Source of the DNA: Capronia americana
Lineage: Eukaryota; Ascomycota; Eurotiomycetes; Chaetothyriales; Herpotrichiellaceae
Direction of reading: 5' to 3'
Length of the DNA: 64,000 nt
NCBI GenBank assembly: GCA_016110215.1
Contig: JADWQD010000007.1
Span: 558,001 to 622,000, forward strand
Below are positions 45,601 through 57,396 of the stretch, one piece after another. A program made the position numbers and the translations under genes. Positions within the stretch are counted from its first letter, which is position 1; every line of letters starts with the position of its first letter. The notes below the pieces were generated by a model. The model was not told the DNA's origin. It made no database searches and saw only the letters and a list, made by a program, of their open reading frames with translations.

Positions 45601-47013
45601 TCAACAATCCACGATAGGCCCTCTGCACGAATGCCATGGCGCCTACAGCCACAATGTTTCCATGCGCAAGTGATGATCGAATAGCTGTCCATGAGAGCTG
45701 ATCTGCGGACTTAGAATGGGAACCAGGCAGGTCCGCAGGAAACTGGAAAACCTAGCATACCAGACAGTGCACGCAGATACTCGATCGCTCCCCGCCCTTG
45801 CTCCGTTGGTTCGGAGCTCAGATCAGAAGGTATGCAACCCGTTGATTTACGGCAGGCAGAGGCAAGGTCGCGACACTGGGTTTGAGGATATCGGAAAAGC
45901 CCTGATGCTTACGCGCCGATACCTTCGACAGGCTCATGCATCCATTAGCCACACCAGCTAACTGCTCAACGTGACTATAAGACAACCAATCACCACTGGG
46001 AGATCACAGCTTGCAACACTGCTTGGACGTGCCAAAGTCGTTAAAACCAAAGCCTCGACAGGGAAGCTTTCATTGCGGACCATGGGGATTTCTAAACCCT
46101 GAGTTTTTGAGGAAGCATATCGCAAACGGGCCAGGTGGCATCAATCATTATCGTCTTGGTGGCAGGGGACGACTCTGACGGCGGTCCATCAGTGGTACCA
46201 GGAGCGATGTGTTTGGACGCAAACGTTGCTCTTCCGCGAAAATCCACTGCAGCTGTCGTGAACGATAATTCCGGTCATTGGATATTCAGCATATATCAGG
46301 CGTCAAGAATATTTATCGCCACGACACAGGTGCTGCGATGTAGTGCAAGGTCGTGAAGGTCGAGAGAGTCACGAGGGTTTCGAACACAATTGCATCCGGC
46401 GGCTTGGTCCACCGTATTACAAGGTCGAACCAAACAGCCAAACACGCAGCTATTTCCGAGCGACCCTCGCGACCTCGACCGCTGATTTTCGGGTCGACAA
46501 CATCATCGCACCTTCGAACCCGACACGGAGATCATACAACGTTCACCATATCCTGTGGCCATGACTAGCAGTCCATAAGCTGCCCAGAATCAGTGGCTTT
46601 CCACGCTTCACCCTCCGCTTTGGCACCTCTCCGTCCGTCAAGGATCGCCGCCAGATCATGGTATCAATCAAGCTTCATACGAAAGGCACGGGTAGCCGGT
46701 ATTCAGCTCATTCTCTCTTCGATACTCTCAGTAGCAACACACGAATGAATAAATCACAGAACGCATGAGATCGTTACAAAGCTCTTCTCGGTCCGCCCCG
46801 TGCGAATACGCCGGTGCGCCTGATGCGAGTACGCCCGGCCTGCCTGATGATGAGATGAGGCGGGCTTGATAGTATTGTTGCAGTGTTTTCGCTATGCTAT
46901 AACATCTTGCTCGCTCACCCAGGAAAGGGACTGTACCACGTCTTCAGACTTCCGTCCCTGTCTTCATTGCCGGTTCGCCCTGATATTGTTGTTATTGAGC
47001 CATCGACCCCAAC
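42645..47013. other. Gene-poor interval, 4.4 kb, possible gene relics
   Basis: The longest stretch without a supported gene. Base composition is normal, not AT-rich. Several minus-strand open segments (about 43480-43625, 44150-44980, 45190-45690) have protein-like composition, but frames shift, starts and introns do not line up, and no family is recognisable. A minus-strand segment near 45600-45690 reads CGCRRHGIRAEGLSWIVE, loosely like the second half of a Zn2Cys6 cluster, with one Cys missing. This is suggestive only; it may be a decayed gene or chance. Confidence 0.4.
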
Positions 47014-48434
47014 ATGGCTACTACAACCGCTTTCCACAGCCAGCGGCAACATCTGACACGAGCCTTCGCCGAGTACGATGACCTCGTCGCCAACGGGGCA
47101 GATACGTCCGCTCTCGCAACTGCCGAGCACCAGATCTATCTCGCTTCGAAGGCACTGACCACGCAGTTGACGGCCCCAGGGGTCTTTGTGCTGAACCTTG
47201 TATTTCAGGTGTGTGTGTGCGTGTTTGTTTCTTTCCCAAGCCGGACGTCCAACTCATCATAATGTCCCAGGCTATGATCCACTCGGCGGCTGTCATTGCC
47301 GGGCAATTGAACATCTTCGATATCGTGGAGGAGGAAACCACTCTTGGAGAGCTAGCTGCCAAGACAGGCGCCGACGAACTGCTCCTGCGTGAGTATCCAT
47401 CACTCTATCTTTCTAATCCATCTATCTCTATCTCCGCGCGAGCCCCAGCCATCCCGGTCCGGTGTCGTCCCGTCCCATCCCGTAATGTAGTCCAGTCTGA
47501 TAATCGTGGTGGGTGAATAGTCCGCATCATGCGCGCCCTCGCTTCAGCCGGCATCTTCACCCAGCCGTCCCGCACATCGTATGCGGCAACCAGGCTGTCG
47601 CGCAGGTTCCGAGAGCGGTCAGCGCGCAACTGGACCGCCGCGTCCTTGTCCATCATGAACAGGATGTGCATCGCCCTGCCTGAAGCGCTGGCACAGGACA
47701 ATTACCGCAACCCGGAAGATCCAGCGACAGCCGCGATGACAAAGACGTTCGGCATGCCCATCTGGGAAATGCTCGAGCGAGACGACGCGGCCAGATCGAC
47801 GTTCGACGCCGCGATGGAACAGCAAGACGATCTGCCGGCCAAGATGGTCCCGGACAGCGAGATCGACTGGGTGGGCATGCTTGGCGACGTACCGGCCGGA
47901 GACGTCGCGTTTGTAGACGTCGGCGGGGGCAGCGGGCACTTTATGCTGAAGATCCTAGAAGCTACCACCGGCGGGACCATCGTGGGGAGATTCGTGCTGC
48001 AGGACCAGAAACGGGCAGTCGCGGCAGCAGCAGCAGCAGCAGCAGCAGCAGCGCAGATAACTCCTCGCAACCCGCCCTTTGAATGCATGGAGCACGATTT
48101 TTTCGAGCCGCAGCCCATCCGCGGTGCCCGCGTCTATCACATCCGCAGCTGCCTCCACGACTGGAGCGACGGCCGGTGCGAGCGGATCCTGCGGCACCTC
48201 CGCGCGGCCATGACGCCGGGATACTCGCGGGTGTTGATCCACGAGTTCGTGCTGCCCGTCGTGGGCGCCGAGCAGAGGGAAGTCCTGTACGACATCTTGA
48301 TGATGTGTCTGACTGGGATGGAGAGGGACGAGACGCAGTGGCAGGGCCTGTTGGAGAGGTCGGGCCTGAGGATCGTCAAGATCTGGAGGGCCAGGGTGGG
48401 GCACATGGCTATTATCGAAGCGGAGGCTGCGTAG
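47014..48434 (+). CDS. SAM-dependent O-methyltransferase (class II, COMT-like)
   Basis: Transfers methyl from SAM to a hydroxyl of an aromatic or polyketide substrate. Exons are 47014-47208, 47271-47388 and 47521-48434 (408 aa), introns 62 and 132 nt. The N-terminal winged-helix dimerisation region holds AEHQIYLASKALTTQLTAPG, IAGQLNIFDIVEEE and the RIMRALASAGIF helix. SAM motif I is VAFVDVGGGSGHF near residue 229; the catalytic His is in SCLHDWSDGRCERIL near 319; the C-terminal part has GLRIVKIWRARVGHMAIIEAE. An 11-Ala tract at residues 272-282 lies between SAM-binding strands. Such enzymes often decorate secondary metabolites, but no synthase is visible nearby. Confidence 0.92.
48021..48053 (+). 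repeat. GCA trinucleotide repeat (poly-alanine) in the methyltransferase
   Basis: Nine GCA codons flanked by a GCG on each side encode 11 consecutive alanines. Pure codon identity suggests a recent slippage-prone microsatellite rather than selected alanine content. Confidence 0.9.
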
Positions 48435-48804
48435 ATTAGAGAGAGAGGGAGAGAGAGAGGCAGAGAACGCACTGAATTGAAGTGGTGGATACTTAACACT
48501 ACTGGAACAGGACGAGTCTGAAGGCGCAATCTCGCAGCTAGTATTGAATAGAGGATACTGTCATGTGCGTTGTACCTTGGTACGATGCAACTCATGTTCT
48601 TATGTACGCCATCCATACATTTCTACAGCGCTCGTGCAAATGCAAGTATTGGTGATACATCCCGGCCCCAGACTGCCCTCCCCCTTTTCGACCCGCCTTT
48701 AATATCGCGGCTTCGACGAAAATACCATTGAATGGAATTGCATATATATACGTATGCATGTATGGATACAAGTAGGTCCAAATGCCAAGGCAAAAGATAA
48801 AGTA
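48435..48804. other. Intergenic, 0.37 kb, with a GA-rich run
   Basis: Convergent 3' flanks. A GAGAGAGGGAGAGAGAGAGG run lies just after the methyltransferase stop (about 48440-48465). Confidence 0.55.
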
Positions 48805-49389
48805 CTAGCCCAACTTAGGAAGCTTCTGGGCTCGAATCTTGATCAAAAGTCGGTCAGTCCGAGTCCTCAGTGCTACCAGTCGGGCTTTGATCTGGCTCAA
48901 GTCCGGCGTCGGCGTAGAGATCGAGGTCGAGGTCGAGATACTGCTTGTCGCTGGAGTCGAGGAGCTAGATGCGCCCGCACGACGTGTGGCCGAAGTGCTC
49001 ACGTCTTCCGGGAGCGAGATGCTTTCGAGGGTTTCGCATTCTCTGATCTTGTCGGCCTCACCGTCTTCGTCGTCGACAATGTTGGCATTGTTGTTGTTGT
49101 TGCTGACGGTCGCGGGCATGCGCTTCCTTTGCGACTCCCATGCCTTCATGACCTCGAGCTTCACGCCCGGGACGTCCATGACATCGCCGATGACGCCGGT
49201 GGCCATGCAGTTGCGACAGATGTCGGGAAAGACGTGGACGTTGTCGCTGACATCGTCTTGGCATACTTGGTGATTGCACGCGATGGGGGTCCCCGAAGCC
49301 AGCAATTTGTCTATTATGTCAGCGCATTGGACGATGGTCTTGACGTTGATGTGGCCACAGAGATGGAAGATCGTATGGGATTCGCACAT
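48805..49389 (-). CDS. Uncharacterised fungal protein with N-terminal Cys/His-rich module
   Basis: 194 aa, intronless, ATG at 49389 confirmed. The first 65 residues are ordered and rich in Cys and His: MCESHTIFHLCGHINVKTIVQC, then ACNHQVCQDD and FPDICRNCMATG. The spacing (C-x3-H-x4-C-x-H, CNH-x2-C, C-x2-C) suggests one or two zinc sites. Similar short proteins occur as hypothetical genes in other ascomycetes, from memory and without a search. A poly-Asn patch (residues about 95-100) and a Ser/Thr-rich region follow, and a basic, possibly helical end (IKARLVALRTRTDRLLIKIRAQKLPKLG). Function unknown: no catalytic motif, signal peptide or membrane segment. I cannot assign a family name. Confidence 0.75.
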   Translation of the reverse strand: MCESHTIFHLCGHINVKTIVQCADIIDKLLASGTPIACNHQVCQDDVSDNVHVFPDICRNCMATGVIGDVMDVPGVKLEVMKAWESQRKRMPATVSNNNNNANIVDDEDGEADKIRECETLESISLPEDVSTSATRRAGASSSSTPATSSISTSTSISTPTPDLSQIKARLVALRTRTDRLLIKIRAQKLPKLG

Positions 49390-50574
49390 TCCCTAGGGAC
49401 TTTCGAGTCGGATGTGATTCAGTCGAGTGTTGCTGTTGTTGGTGGATCGGAAAATGGATTGGACGACATAACTGGAACGTGGGCGGGCTGTAGATTTGCG
49501 CGACTTTTGGGCCTGCTCCAATACAAACCTGGAGGAGAAACGCCTGGTAGACAATGAAAATACCTTGCGAATCCCTTTGTTGTTGTCGCCAAGTTTAGCA
49601 TCCCTTGCATGGTTTATTCCTACCTGGTCAGTGACAACCAGGCTAGTTGTCCATTTGAGTTTCTTTGTTGTTCAAGCGTTCTTGTTCTTGCGCGCAGAAC
49701 GGGGTGCGAGAGGCAGCGAGGCAGCCCAGAGGAAATGCGGCGGAATGTTACACAAGTAGTCGTCGCTGCCCCGGCCATACTGTGTCCCATCTGAGGCTGA
49801 TACTTGAATGATCGCTGATAAGGCTGAGTAAGGGAAACCTGTGGTGACGTCACTGGCGCCGGTAGCGAGGCAGCCTATCTGATCAGCGTGCTTTGTTAGC
49901 ATTTGCCATCACGCACGAGGACTGCGTTTCGTATAGATAACGTTGGCGGCCTTGCTCCTGGTGTGAGAGGGCTCTTATCGAGGCGAGAGAGACAATGCTC
50001 GGGCGATCTCGCGTTTAGTAGTCGGCGGCAGCGGGCTCGCCGGGCGTGGTAAAGGGCGATGGGGCAACGGTTGAATATTTAGGTAATGGCAACCGCAAAT
50101 GTGGGCGTCGTCACTGGCGGCCATTGGCAGAGGCGAGTCTGGGGTTGAACTTGGCTCCGTCCTCAAGCTTTCGTCTTCATCTGATGCAACGCTAGATGTG
50201 CCCGAGTCGTAGACGGGATTCGTTGGGGCGGAAACGATCAATTGCCATCCACAGTCCGAGCGGGTCATCGATCGTCCACTTTCCGGCGTGCAGTTGCTGT
50301 TTCGAGGCAAAAGTCGACCATGACCGCATATGCGCACTGGATCGTCCTCGGACGCTGGGCTGCCAAAGCTCGCTCGCAATCGCAATCGCACCAGACCCTT
50401 GAAATTCGGGAAACTCGCATACCTGATTCATCCCCCATCGCTGACGTAGGCTGCTTATGGAGTTGTTGAAAGCTTGCCACGCCTTTCCCTCTGCCCTTCT
50501 TCTAGAAGCTCTTCTCCCTCGCTCCTCCCTTCCGAGGACAGTTCTCCACATTCCAGCACTTCTCACGCGGCAAG
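49390..50574. other. Intergenic, 1.2 kb
   Basis: Shared upstream region of the Cys/His protein and the permease. A minus-strand open frame (about 49975-50391) has fairly protein-like composition but starts without ATG and has no family resemblance. A GTATGC donor just upstream of it (after ATGAATCAG, near 50420) makes a spliced small gene conceivable but unproven. Confidence 0.45.
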
Positions 50575-52312
50575 ATGGCTGAACCACGACGACGATCGAG
50601 TACCGTGCGGCGGAGGACGAGTATCCAGGAGGATGCGGCCATGCTGGCGGGCCTTGGGGTGAAGCAAGAACTACAGCGGAATTTCTCCTTCTTGTCCATG
50701 CTGGGACTGGCCTTTGCGATCCTGAACTCTTGGACCGCCCTCGGTGCCAGCATGTCGCTGGCTCTGCCCAGTGGTGGTCCGGACGCTGTCATCTGGGGCC
50801 TGCTCGTTGCCGGTATCTGCAATCTCAGTCTCGCCGCGTCTCTGGCCGAATTCCTGTCGGCATACCCAACTGCAGGCGGCCAGTACCATTGGGTGGCGGT
50901 CATTAGCTGGAAGCGATGGGTGCCGTTGCTTTCTTGGATCACGGGCTGGATCAACACTGCCGGCTGGGTCGCCTTGACAGCCACTGCTGGGCTATTGGGG
51001 AGTCAACTTGTCATTGGAATCATCGCGCTCTGCTCACCAGCGTACGAGCCCCAGCGTTGGCACCAGTTCTTGATCTACATCGGTTATAACCTCTTCGCGT
51101 TCTTGGTCAATGCGTTCATGACCAGGCTCCTCCCACTGGTCAACAAGACCGCCTTGATCTGGTCGCTCACCGGTTGGTTGGTCATCTCCATCACCGTCCT
51201 TGCTTGTTCGTCGCCAAACTACCAAGGGGGAGACTTTGTCTACCGGACATTTATCAACGAGACTGGCTGGCCAGATGGACTTGCTTGGCTCCTTGGCTTA
51301 CTGCAGGGAGGTCTGGGTCTGACTGGATTTGATGCAGTCGCGCATTGTATTGAAGAGGTGGGAAATCCGACGGTCGTGGGTCCCAGGATCATGATCGGCT
51401 GCGTTCTGATCGGCGTCTTTACCGGCTTCATCTACCTGAGCGTGCTCTTGTTCGTGGCCAAAGATGTGGAAACGGTCATCAGTTCAGCAGCTGGCCCAAT
51501 GCTGCAAATCTTCTACGATGCGACTTCGAACAAGGCTGGATCGGTGTGTCTGCTGATGTTTCCTCTTGTCTGCTTGTTGGTACGTGGCATGATCTATCAC
51601 CCTGAAGAATGAAAGCGCTGCTAACGTATCCTGTCTAGTTTGCCGGCGTTAGCATCATGACCACGAGCAGCCGCATGGTGTATGCCTTCGCCCGAGACGG
51701 AGGCCTACCCACTAGCCGCTTCTTCGCTAAAGTTCACGGAGGACTCCGGGTTCCTCTCAATGCGCTTTGGCTGACGACGATCCTGGTCATCATCTTCGGA
51801 TGCATCTTCCTCGGTTCCAGCAGCGCTTTCAACGCCATAGTCTCAGCGTCGGTGGTTGCGTTGGGGGTCACATACGCCATTCCTCCGGCAATCAACTGTC
51901 TTCGAGGTCGAAGGATGCTGCCAGCGTCCCGTCCGTTTGTCCTCCCGACTTGGCTAGGCTGGACTTGCAACCTGGTAAGCTCTCTGATACCGGAGACGAG
52001 GATTAGTACTGACACACTCAGGTCGGAATCGCATATGTCATTCTCACAACCGTGCTGTTCATGTTCCCGCCGGAGAAACAGGTGACTGGCAGTAACATGA
52101 ACTATTGCGTTGCGGCATTCGCCATCGTGTTGATCATCTCGACAATTCAATGGTTCGTTGACGGTCGGAAGAACTACACCGGGCCTCAGATCGATATCGA
52201 TGCTCTCAAGGCAGGAGAGATCGTCGGAATGGCGCCTGCAGAAGGTGAAGGTCTCAAACGGTCGAGCGACGAGACGTTGAGCGGAGACCAGGAGAAGAAG
52301 GCTGAGATCTGA
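50575..52312 (+). CDS. APC-family permease (GABA/choline/amino-acid type)
   Basis: Plasma-membrane amino-acid/amine:proton symporter of the fungal ACT family (UGA4/HNM1-like). Exons are 50575-51579, 51639-51974 and 52022-52312 (543 aa); introns are 59 and 47 nt, both phase 0. Roughly 12 membrane helices. The N-terminus is Arg/Ser-rich and cytosolic. Signature blocks: FSFLSMLGLAFAILNSWTALGASM, the ASLAEFLSAYPTAGGQYHWVAV segment characteristic of this subfamily, LGLTGFDAVAHCIEEVGNPTVVGPR, and SSRMVYAFARDGGLPTSRFFAKV. The C-terminal tail is acidic with Lys residues, as in ubiquitin-regulated permeases. The substrate (GABA, choline, polyamine or amino acid) cannot be read reliably. Confidence 0.93.
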
Positions 52313-52440
52313 TTCGGTTCTGAAATCCAGCGACCTCGAGGGTCAGGGACGGGTCAGGCCAGAATGATTATATAAAACGTGCCTGCCTCTTCGCGCGCTG
52401 TGGTTGTTCAGAGACCTTTTCGTTTTATCAATCAAATCAG

Positions 52441-53484
52441 CTAGGGCCACTCCGGATCGTCCTTCCTTCGAAAGACGGCCACAAACTTCTTCCCACCGTT
52501 CCTCGTGACCTTCTTCGACTCCTCTGTTTCCTCGCTCATGATCTTGACACACGGGTCTGCCTCGAGCTCCGCCGGCGACAATCGCTCCCACAATTCCTTG
52601 GCATCTCCGGCCTCGTCGCCGTCAAAGTGCTTGGTCATCCACTGATGCAGCTCCTCGACATCCGTAATGGTGTAGACCAGACTCCCAGGCTTCGTCACGT
52701 ACGCGTACTCGGCGTTCAGCTGCGCGGAGACAATGCGAGCCTTGTGCTTCCGCTGCTTGAAGTGCGGATCCGGGAAGCAGAGGAAGATCTTGGACAGTTG
52801 CGCCCGGGTGAAATAGTTGGGCAGGAACTTCATGCTGTTGGTCCGAAGGGCGGAAACGTTCTGGTACAGACCAGGGGCAGCAGCAGCATTCTCGGTCCCC
52901 TCGGCTGCCGGGGGTGGCGGATTCTGGGCTCGAAGCGCGGCGATCCGATCAATCACATAGTGTGTGACTTGGATCCGTAGTTCCATGCCTGCAGGACGAA
53001 TTGGTCAGTGTGATCCAGAGCGAAACAGGCGGAGGCGCGGGGGGGAAATGGGTCCAAACCAACCGAGCATCAAGGTCTCCGGGAAGAGAGGGGACAGGGC
53101 GACGAGGAGGCCGCCAAATCCACAGCCAATGTCCGCAATTTCCACCCTCTGGGTCATGGCGGGTGGTGCGCCGTCGCTTTCCCTCCCACTCTGACTCTTC
53201 ACGAAGGCCGGATAGTGAGTCGTCCAGTCCATGTCACCAGGACTGGCGGGGCTTGATAATCGTTAGCATCGCTCATCGGCAGTCCCGAGCTATGAGGCAT
53301 CCTTGAAAACCTACTATGTCAAGGTATGATCTGAGAAAGGGTTCGCATGAGCGCGTTGTCGGTAAAACTTTTTCTTGGGTAACTTGATCTGATCGCCTCT
53401 AGACCCATTTGCTCCTGCCTTGAAGGCTCCCTGGGTCTTCTTGTACTCTTCGCGTTTCTGCCGCTTGTTCGGAGGCCCTACCAT
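52441..53484 (-). CDS. TRM8: tRNA (guanine-N7-)-methyltransferase, Trm8
   Basis: Catalytic subunit of the Trm8-Trm82 enzyme that makes m7G46 in tRNA. Exons in coding order: 53484-53315, 53251-53064, 52988-52441 (301 aa). Intron 1 (63 nt, GTAGGT donor, GCTAAC branch) joins SDHTLT to YPASPGDMDW; intron 2 joins LMLG to MELRIQ. The N-terminal tail is basic (KKKFYRQRAHANPFSDH). SAM motif: IADIGCGFGGLLVALSP. Catalytic/tRNA-binding motif: IFLCFPDPHFKQRKHKARIV. An Ala/Pro/Glu-rich insert (about residues 140-160) is unusual but tolerated. It converges on the permease, 128 bp between stops. An in-frame TTG at 53526 would add 14 residues, but the ATG at 53484 gives the normal N-terminus. Confidence 0.94.
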
Positions 53485-53890
53485 GGTGCTGTCGAGAACT
53501 GCCTTGGAATGGATTCGTGGTGTCAAGCGTCTGGTGAGTTGAAAGAATGGCTTCGTGCGGAGGGGAAACGGGCAGTCGACAACTTAAAGCGTGCTTGGCG
53601 GCCTTCTGCACCTTTACGAAACTTGATTTATTGCAAGGCGAGAAAGTCAACGAGATCGAATGATATTCTGGATAGATGCCCTACAGCTAATCGAGTCTAA
53701 GCCTCTGGTCGAGGAGGGTTCATATCATTCATTGGTGGAACGAATCGCCTGCTGGTGAGGTCACACCACTTGAATGGGATATAGAGAGCCGTTGTTCTCA
53801 TTGGCAAGGACAGCTACTCATGGCAGCAATGTTCTCACTGTCTACTGTCACTACTGCACCATCTTGTCGCCCGCCGCTCTCTGTCTCGTC
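53485..53890. other. Intergenic, 0.4 kb
   Basis: TRM8 promoter and DIS3 3' flank, same orientation. Nothing else seen. Confidence 0.5.
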
Positions 53891-56800
53891 CTATGAGCCA
53901 GGCAGCACCACGATCCGGACTCTCCTCTTTCCCTTTTCTCGCGCGCCTCTTTTCTCTTCCGAGCTCACTCGGACCTTGAGCTGCTGGAACAACTCCACCG
54001 TAACTCCATGCTGCTCATGGCCTTTCTCGAATACCGTGAGTTGATATGCATCGGAATTGAAATTGCTTTCTCTCTGTCGAGCCTCCCCAGACCCCAGCTG
54101 GAAATCATCAAGCCGAACCAGTCCTTCTATCCCAAACTGCGGAACAAAGACCACGATTCCGTTCTCGAATACTCGCATCACATATCCGTCGATGTCAATC
54201 GGAGTGTCAGGAGATTTCTCTGCTCGTGCCTTGAGAGCTTGTCCGACATAGTACTCTATGCTCGCGCGGCCGGCAAACTGAGCGTTTCGGTGTCTGAAAT
54301 TCAGATTCTGGCATACTCGTTCCAGCTTGCCCTTGTTGCGGAGGTCGTAGTCGACAATCTCGCTCCCTTGACCGTCGTACCCAATTGCGTAAGCCAACTG
54401 GCGATGAGCTAACAAGTCGGCGTATCTTCGAATAGGGCTCGTAAAATGGGTGTATATCTCGCTGGCCAGACCATAATGTCGGTATTCAGGTTCCGCATGA
54501 GATCCGCTGCAGAAATACTCGGCCGATGTCATGCATCGAGTCGCCATAATCCGAATCAAGGTGTTGAAGAAAGGATGTTTGGGATCGACGCAGAGGTCCA
54601 GGGAATCTGCAAGTGCCTTAGAACTCGATACATCCAGTTCCAAGCCACGCATTCGTTTCAGTTGCTCGCTAAGGTCTGCGAAATTCGTGGCTGGTGGTGC
54701 TGCATGTCGTCGCAGCAAGGCTGTTTGAGGGAAGACCGACTGGATCTTTTGTGCCACCGTAATGTTGGCGAGAAGCATGAATTCCTCGACAAGTGAGTTG
54801 GTGGCCAGGTGTGCTTTCGTCTTGACGTCGGCCAAAGAGTCGGAAGACTCGTTGTCTGCTTCGATTCTGACTTCTGGGCTCGACAGGTTCAGTGCGCCAG
54901 CATCCATTCGTTTTTGACGGAGCTTCTGGGACAAAGACAGAAGAGCCCTCATGCCTTGAGTAAGCGGATCTGTGGCATTTGGATCATCGATCCGTTTCTG
55001 AGCTTGCTCATATGAGAAGCCTTCTTTGGACAAGATGACGGATTTGGTGAAGGAAGAAGACACAATTTCCGCATCTGGAGTGATCTCCCAAAGCGTGGAA
55101 AAGGCATACCTCTCGACGTACGGCTTGAGGGAGCACAAGTCGGTGCCCAGCAGCGGTGGCAGCATGTCAATTCTCTTGTCGACGAGATACACGGTCGTGC
55201 CTCGAGCAGAAGCTTCATCGTCCATCGCGTTGTTGGGCTTGACGAAGTGAGAGACATCCGCAATGTGAACGCCGACTTCGTAATTTCCATTTGGTAATGG
55301 CCTCGCGTGTAAAGCGTCATCGATATCCTGACATCCGGGTGGATCGATGGAGCACACAAGCAGGTGCCGAAGGTCTTTCCGACCTTTCCAGCCTGGATCT
55401 GAAGATTCAGCTGGGACTTTCCAAGCGTGCCCTTCCGCAGGCAAGCAATCCAATACAGCTTTGGGGAACGGTCGATATTGGACGTCGTACTCGAGAAGTA
55501 ATGCTTCGGTCTCAGCCTCCTTGGTCTCTAACTCACCCAGCGAGCGGATGTAGTGACCAACTGGATATCTCGTGTCTCGGTCCCATGAGTCGATTGTGGC
55601 AAGTATACGCTTGCCAATCAACTCATCGACCTGACGAGTCCGAATACGAATCTTTGGAATGCGCTTGTCCATCGGGACGAGGAATACAGTGGTTTGCCGG
55701 TTCCCAGAGGTCCCAGAAGCGGCATCAATTGTCCCAACGAGTTGTCTCCAGTTTCTCTTCATAACACCCACCACCCTGCAAGTGGGCTGGGCCTTTGCAT
55801 CTCCTCCTGCCGTGTGAGCGCGTCGAACTTCTTCCTGAAGTGCTCGTCTCTCGTTCTCGGTAACGACGGTTTCTTCTTGTTCTTCGTCGTCGGGGGTGTC
55901 GTTCTTGTTGACGGTTTCCTCGTCGAGGATTTGGGTAGAGGGTGCTTTCCACTGCTCCTTGGGTAGAATTTCGACCACGACCACGTCGCCCGATACTGAT
56001 CGATTGCTGCTCTCCCTCCCAAGAACCAGCAGCGGTTTTTCGAACGCCGGCACCTTGACTGTTCCTTCAAGATAGTTGTAGGGAGACACGTTGAAGACGC
56101 CTTGATGCAGAGTCCCGGCTTTTACGCCCGTCATCATTCTTGACATCGAGTAATATTCCGGATAGATCAATTCGCTTTGCACCGCTCGAGCTTCCTGGCT
56201 CTCAGCGCTTTGACTAACCATGTCAAGCAACCGATCGGCGTCCTCCAGGCCGCTAACATAGTCCCGGAGTGACAACGCATTGATATGTTCTTTCTTCGAC
56301 CTCTTTCGGTTCTCCTGGTCGTTCGTGATAACCACAACGGTAGGAGGCTTCTTTGTGACCTGGGCTAGATGGGTCGTGTACCACGCCGCCGCTTTCCTTA
56401 CGGCTCTGTCGTTTCTGTCATTGATAGTCTCCCCATCTGCTCGTCGCACCGCCGTTTCGGAACGAAACTCGTTGAAGAAGAGATAGAAACGCTTGTCCTC
56501 GGACTGAGTCAACGACATGAGTCTGTTGTAAAGAGGAAGACTCCTATTCTTCAACTCTTCCAACACAGTCTGTAGTATGATGGTATCGCGGAAATGGTTG
56601 GGCTCTTCAAAGAGGTCCATACCGCTGAGGAGTACATTGGTGTCCGGGATGAGGTAGTGGCCATTTGGAAAGTCTCTCGTTGCGCTCGGTCGTTTTGAGA
56701 GAACGAATTTGGGAACTGAAGTGTTCGTTAGGGGAATGTGAGACTTGCGTTTGTGATAAAAACTTACCGAGTCCATTGGCACTGGCGGCTGCAGTCGAGG

Positions 56801-56963
56801 CGCAGGTCGTGCATAGCTGCGAAGAGCACGGAATGTCCTTTCTTAGATACTGTTCTCTCACAACTTTCTGGACTCTGCCGCTCTTTGTCGATCTGATATA
56901 GACCTTGGTCGAAATGTTCGCGGCACTCGGATCAGCGGCTAAGCCTCTTTTGAGGCTCTTCAT
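53891..56963 (-). CDS. DIS3: Exosome exoribonuclease Dis3/Rrp44
   Basis: Catalytic subunit of the RNA exosome: 3'-5' hydrolytic exoribonuclease plus PIN endonuclease. Exons in coding order: 56963-56768 and 56715-53891 (1006 aa), 52-nt intron splitting the Val of GLVPKFVLSK. The first exon holds the CR3 cysteine motif CSSQLCTTC (about residues 46-54) that contacts the exosome core. The PIN domain starts at HYLIPDTNVLLSGMD, with TNDQENRKRS later. Cold-shock domains precede the RNB domain, whose acidic centre is CSIDPPGCQDIDDALHARPL and VGVHIADVSHFVKPNN. FTSPIRRYADLLAHRQL and the S1 domain (DGYVMRVFENGIVVFVPQFGIEGLV) follow. A Glu/Asp-rich loop lies near residue 340. All catalytic Asp residues appear intact. 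Confidence 0.96.
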
Positions 56964-57396
56964 TGTCTCCTAACGGTGCTGAACGCCAGCGCAAGAGGAA
57001 GGGAGCATTATATCGAGAGGCTCATGGAAATTCAAAAAACCCCACGCTTACAGTTGACAGCCTAATGCCTTGACGTAGTTATTACGGTTGAGTAAAAACG
57101 CTCTCGAATGCCATCTGGAGAGTCTGCTTCCCCTCGCGAAGCCTCCCGCAGTTGCGCTGGTCCGGCCGGTGAAGGAGCACTGGGGCTCCTCTGTCAATTA
57201 TGAAGGCCGATGTTCTAAACGCTTCAGACTCTCTGCCGTCGCCTTTGACTGCTCACTTTGCGTACAATGCAGCCGAAGTCTCACACACTAGTGACACCGG
57301 CCATTGACCTGACCGCTTTCTTTTGCTGACCATAGGGCTCGAAGTTCTCTGAGCGACTGAGCACCACGTATTTAACAGCGAACAGTGACCACCAGC
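56964..57396. promoter_or_regulatory. Divergent promoter DIS3 / acyl-protein thioesterase
   Basis: A 433-bp interval between head-to-head genes. No specific site called. Confidence 0.45.
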
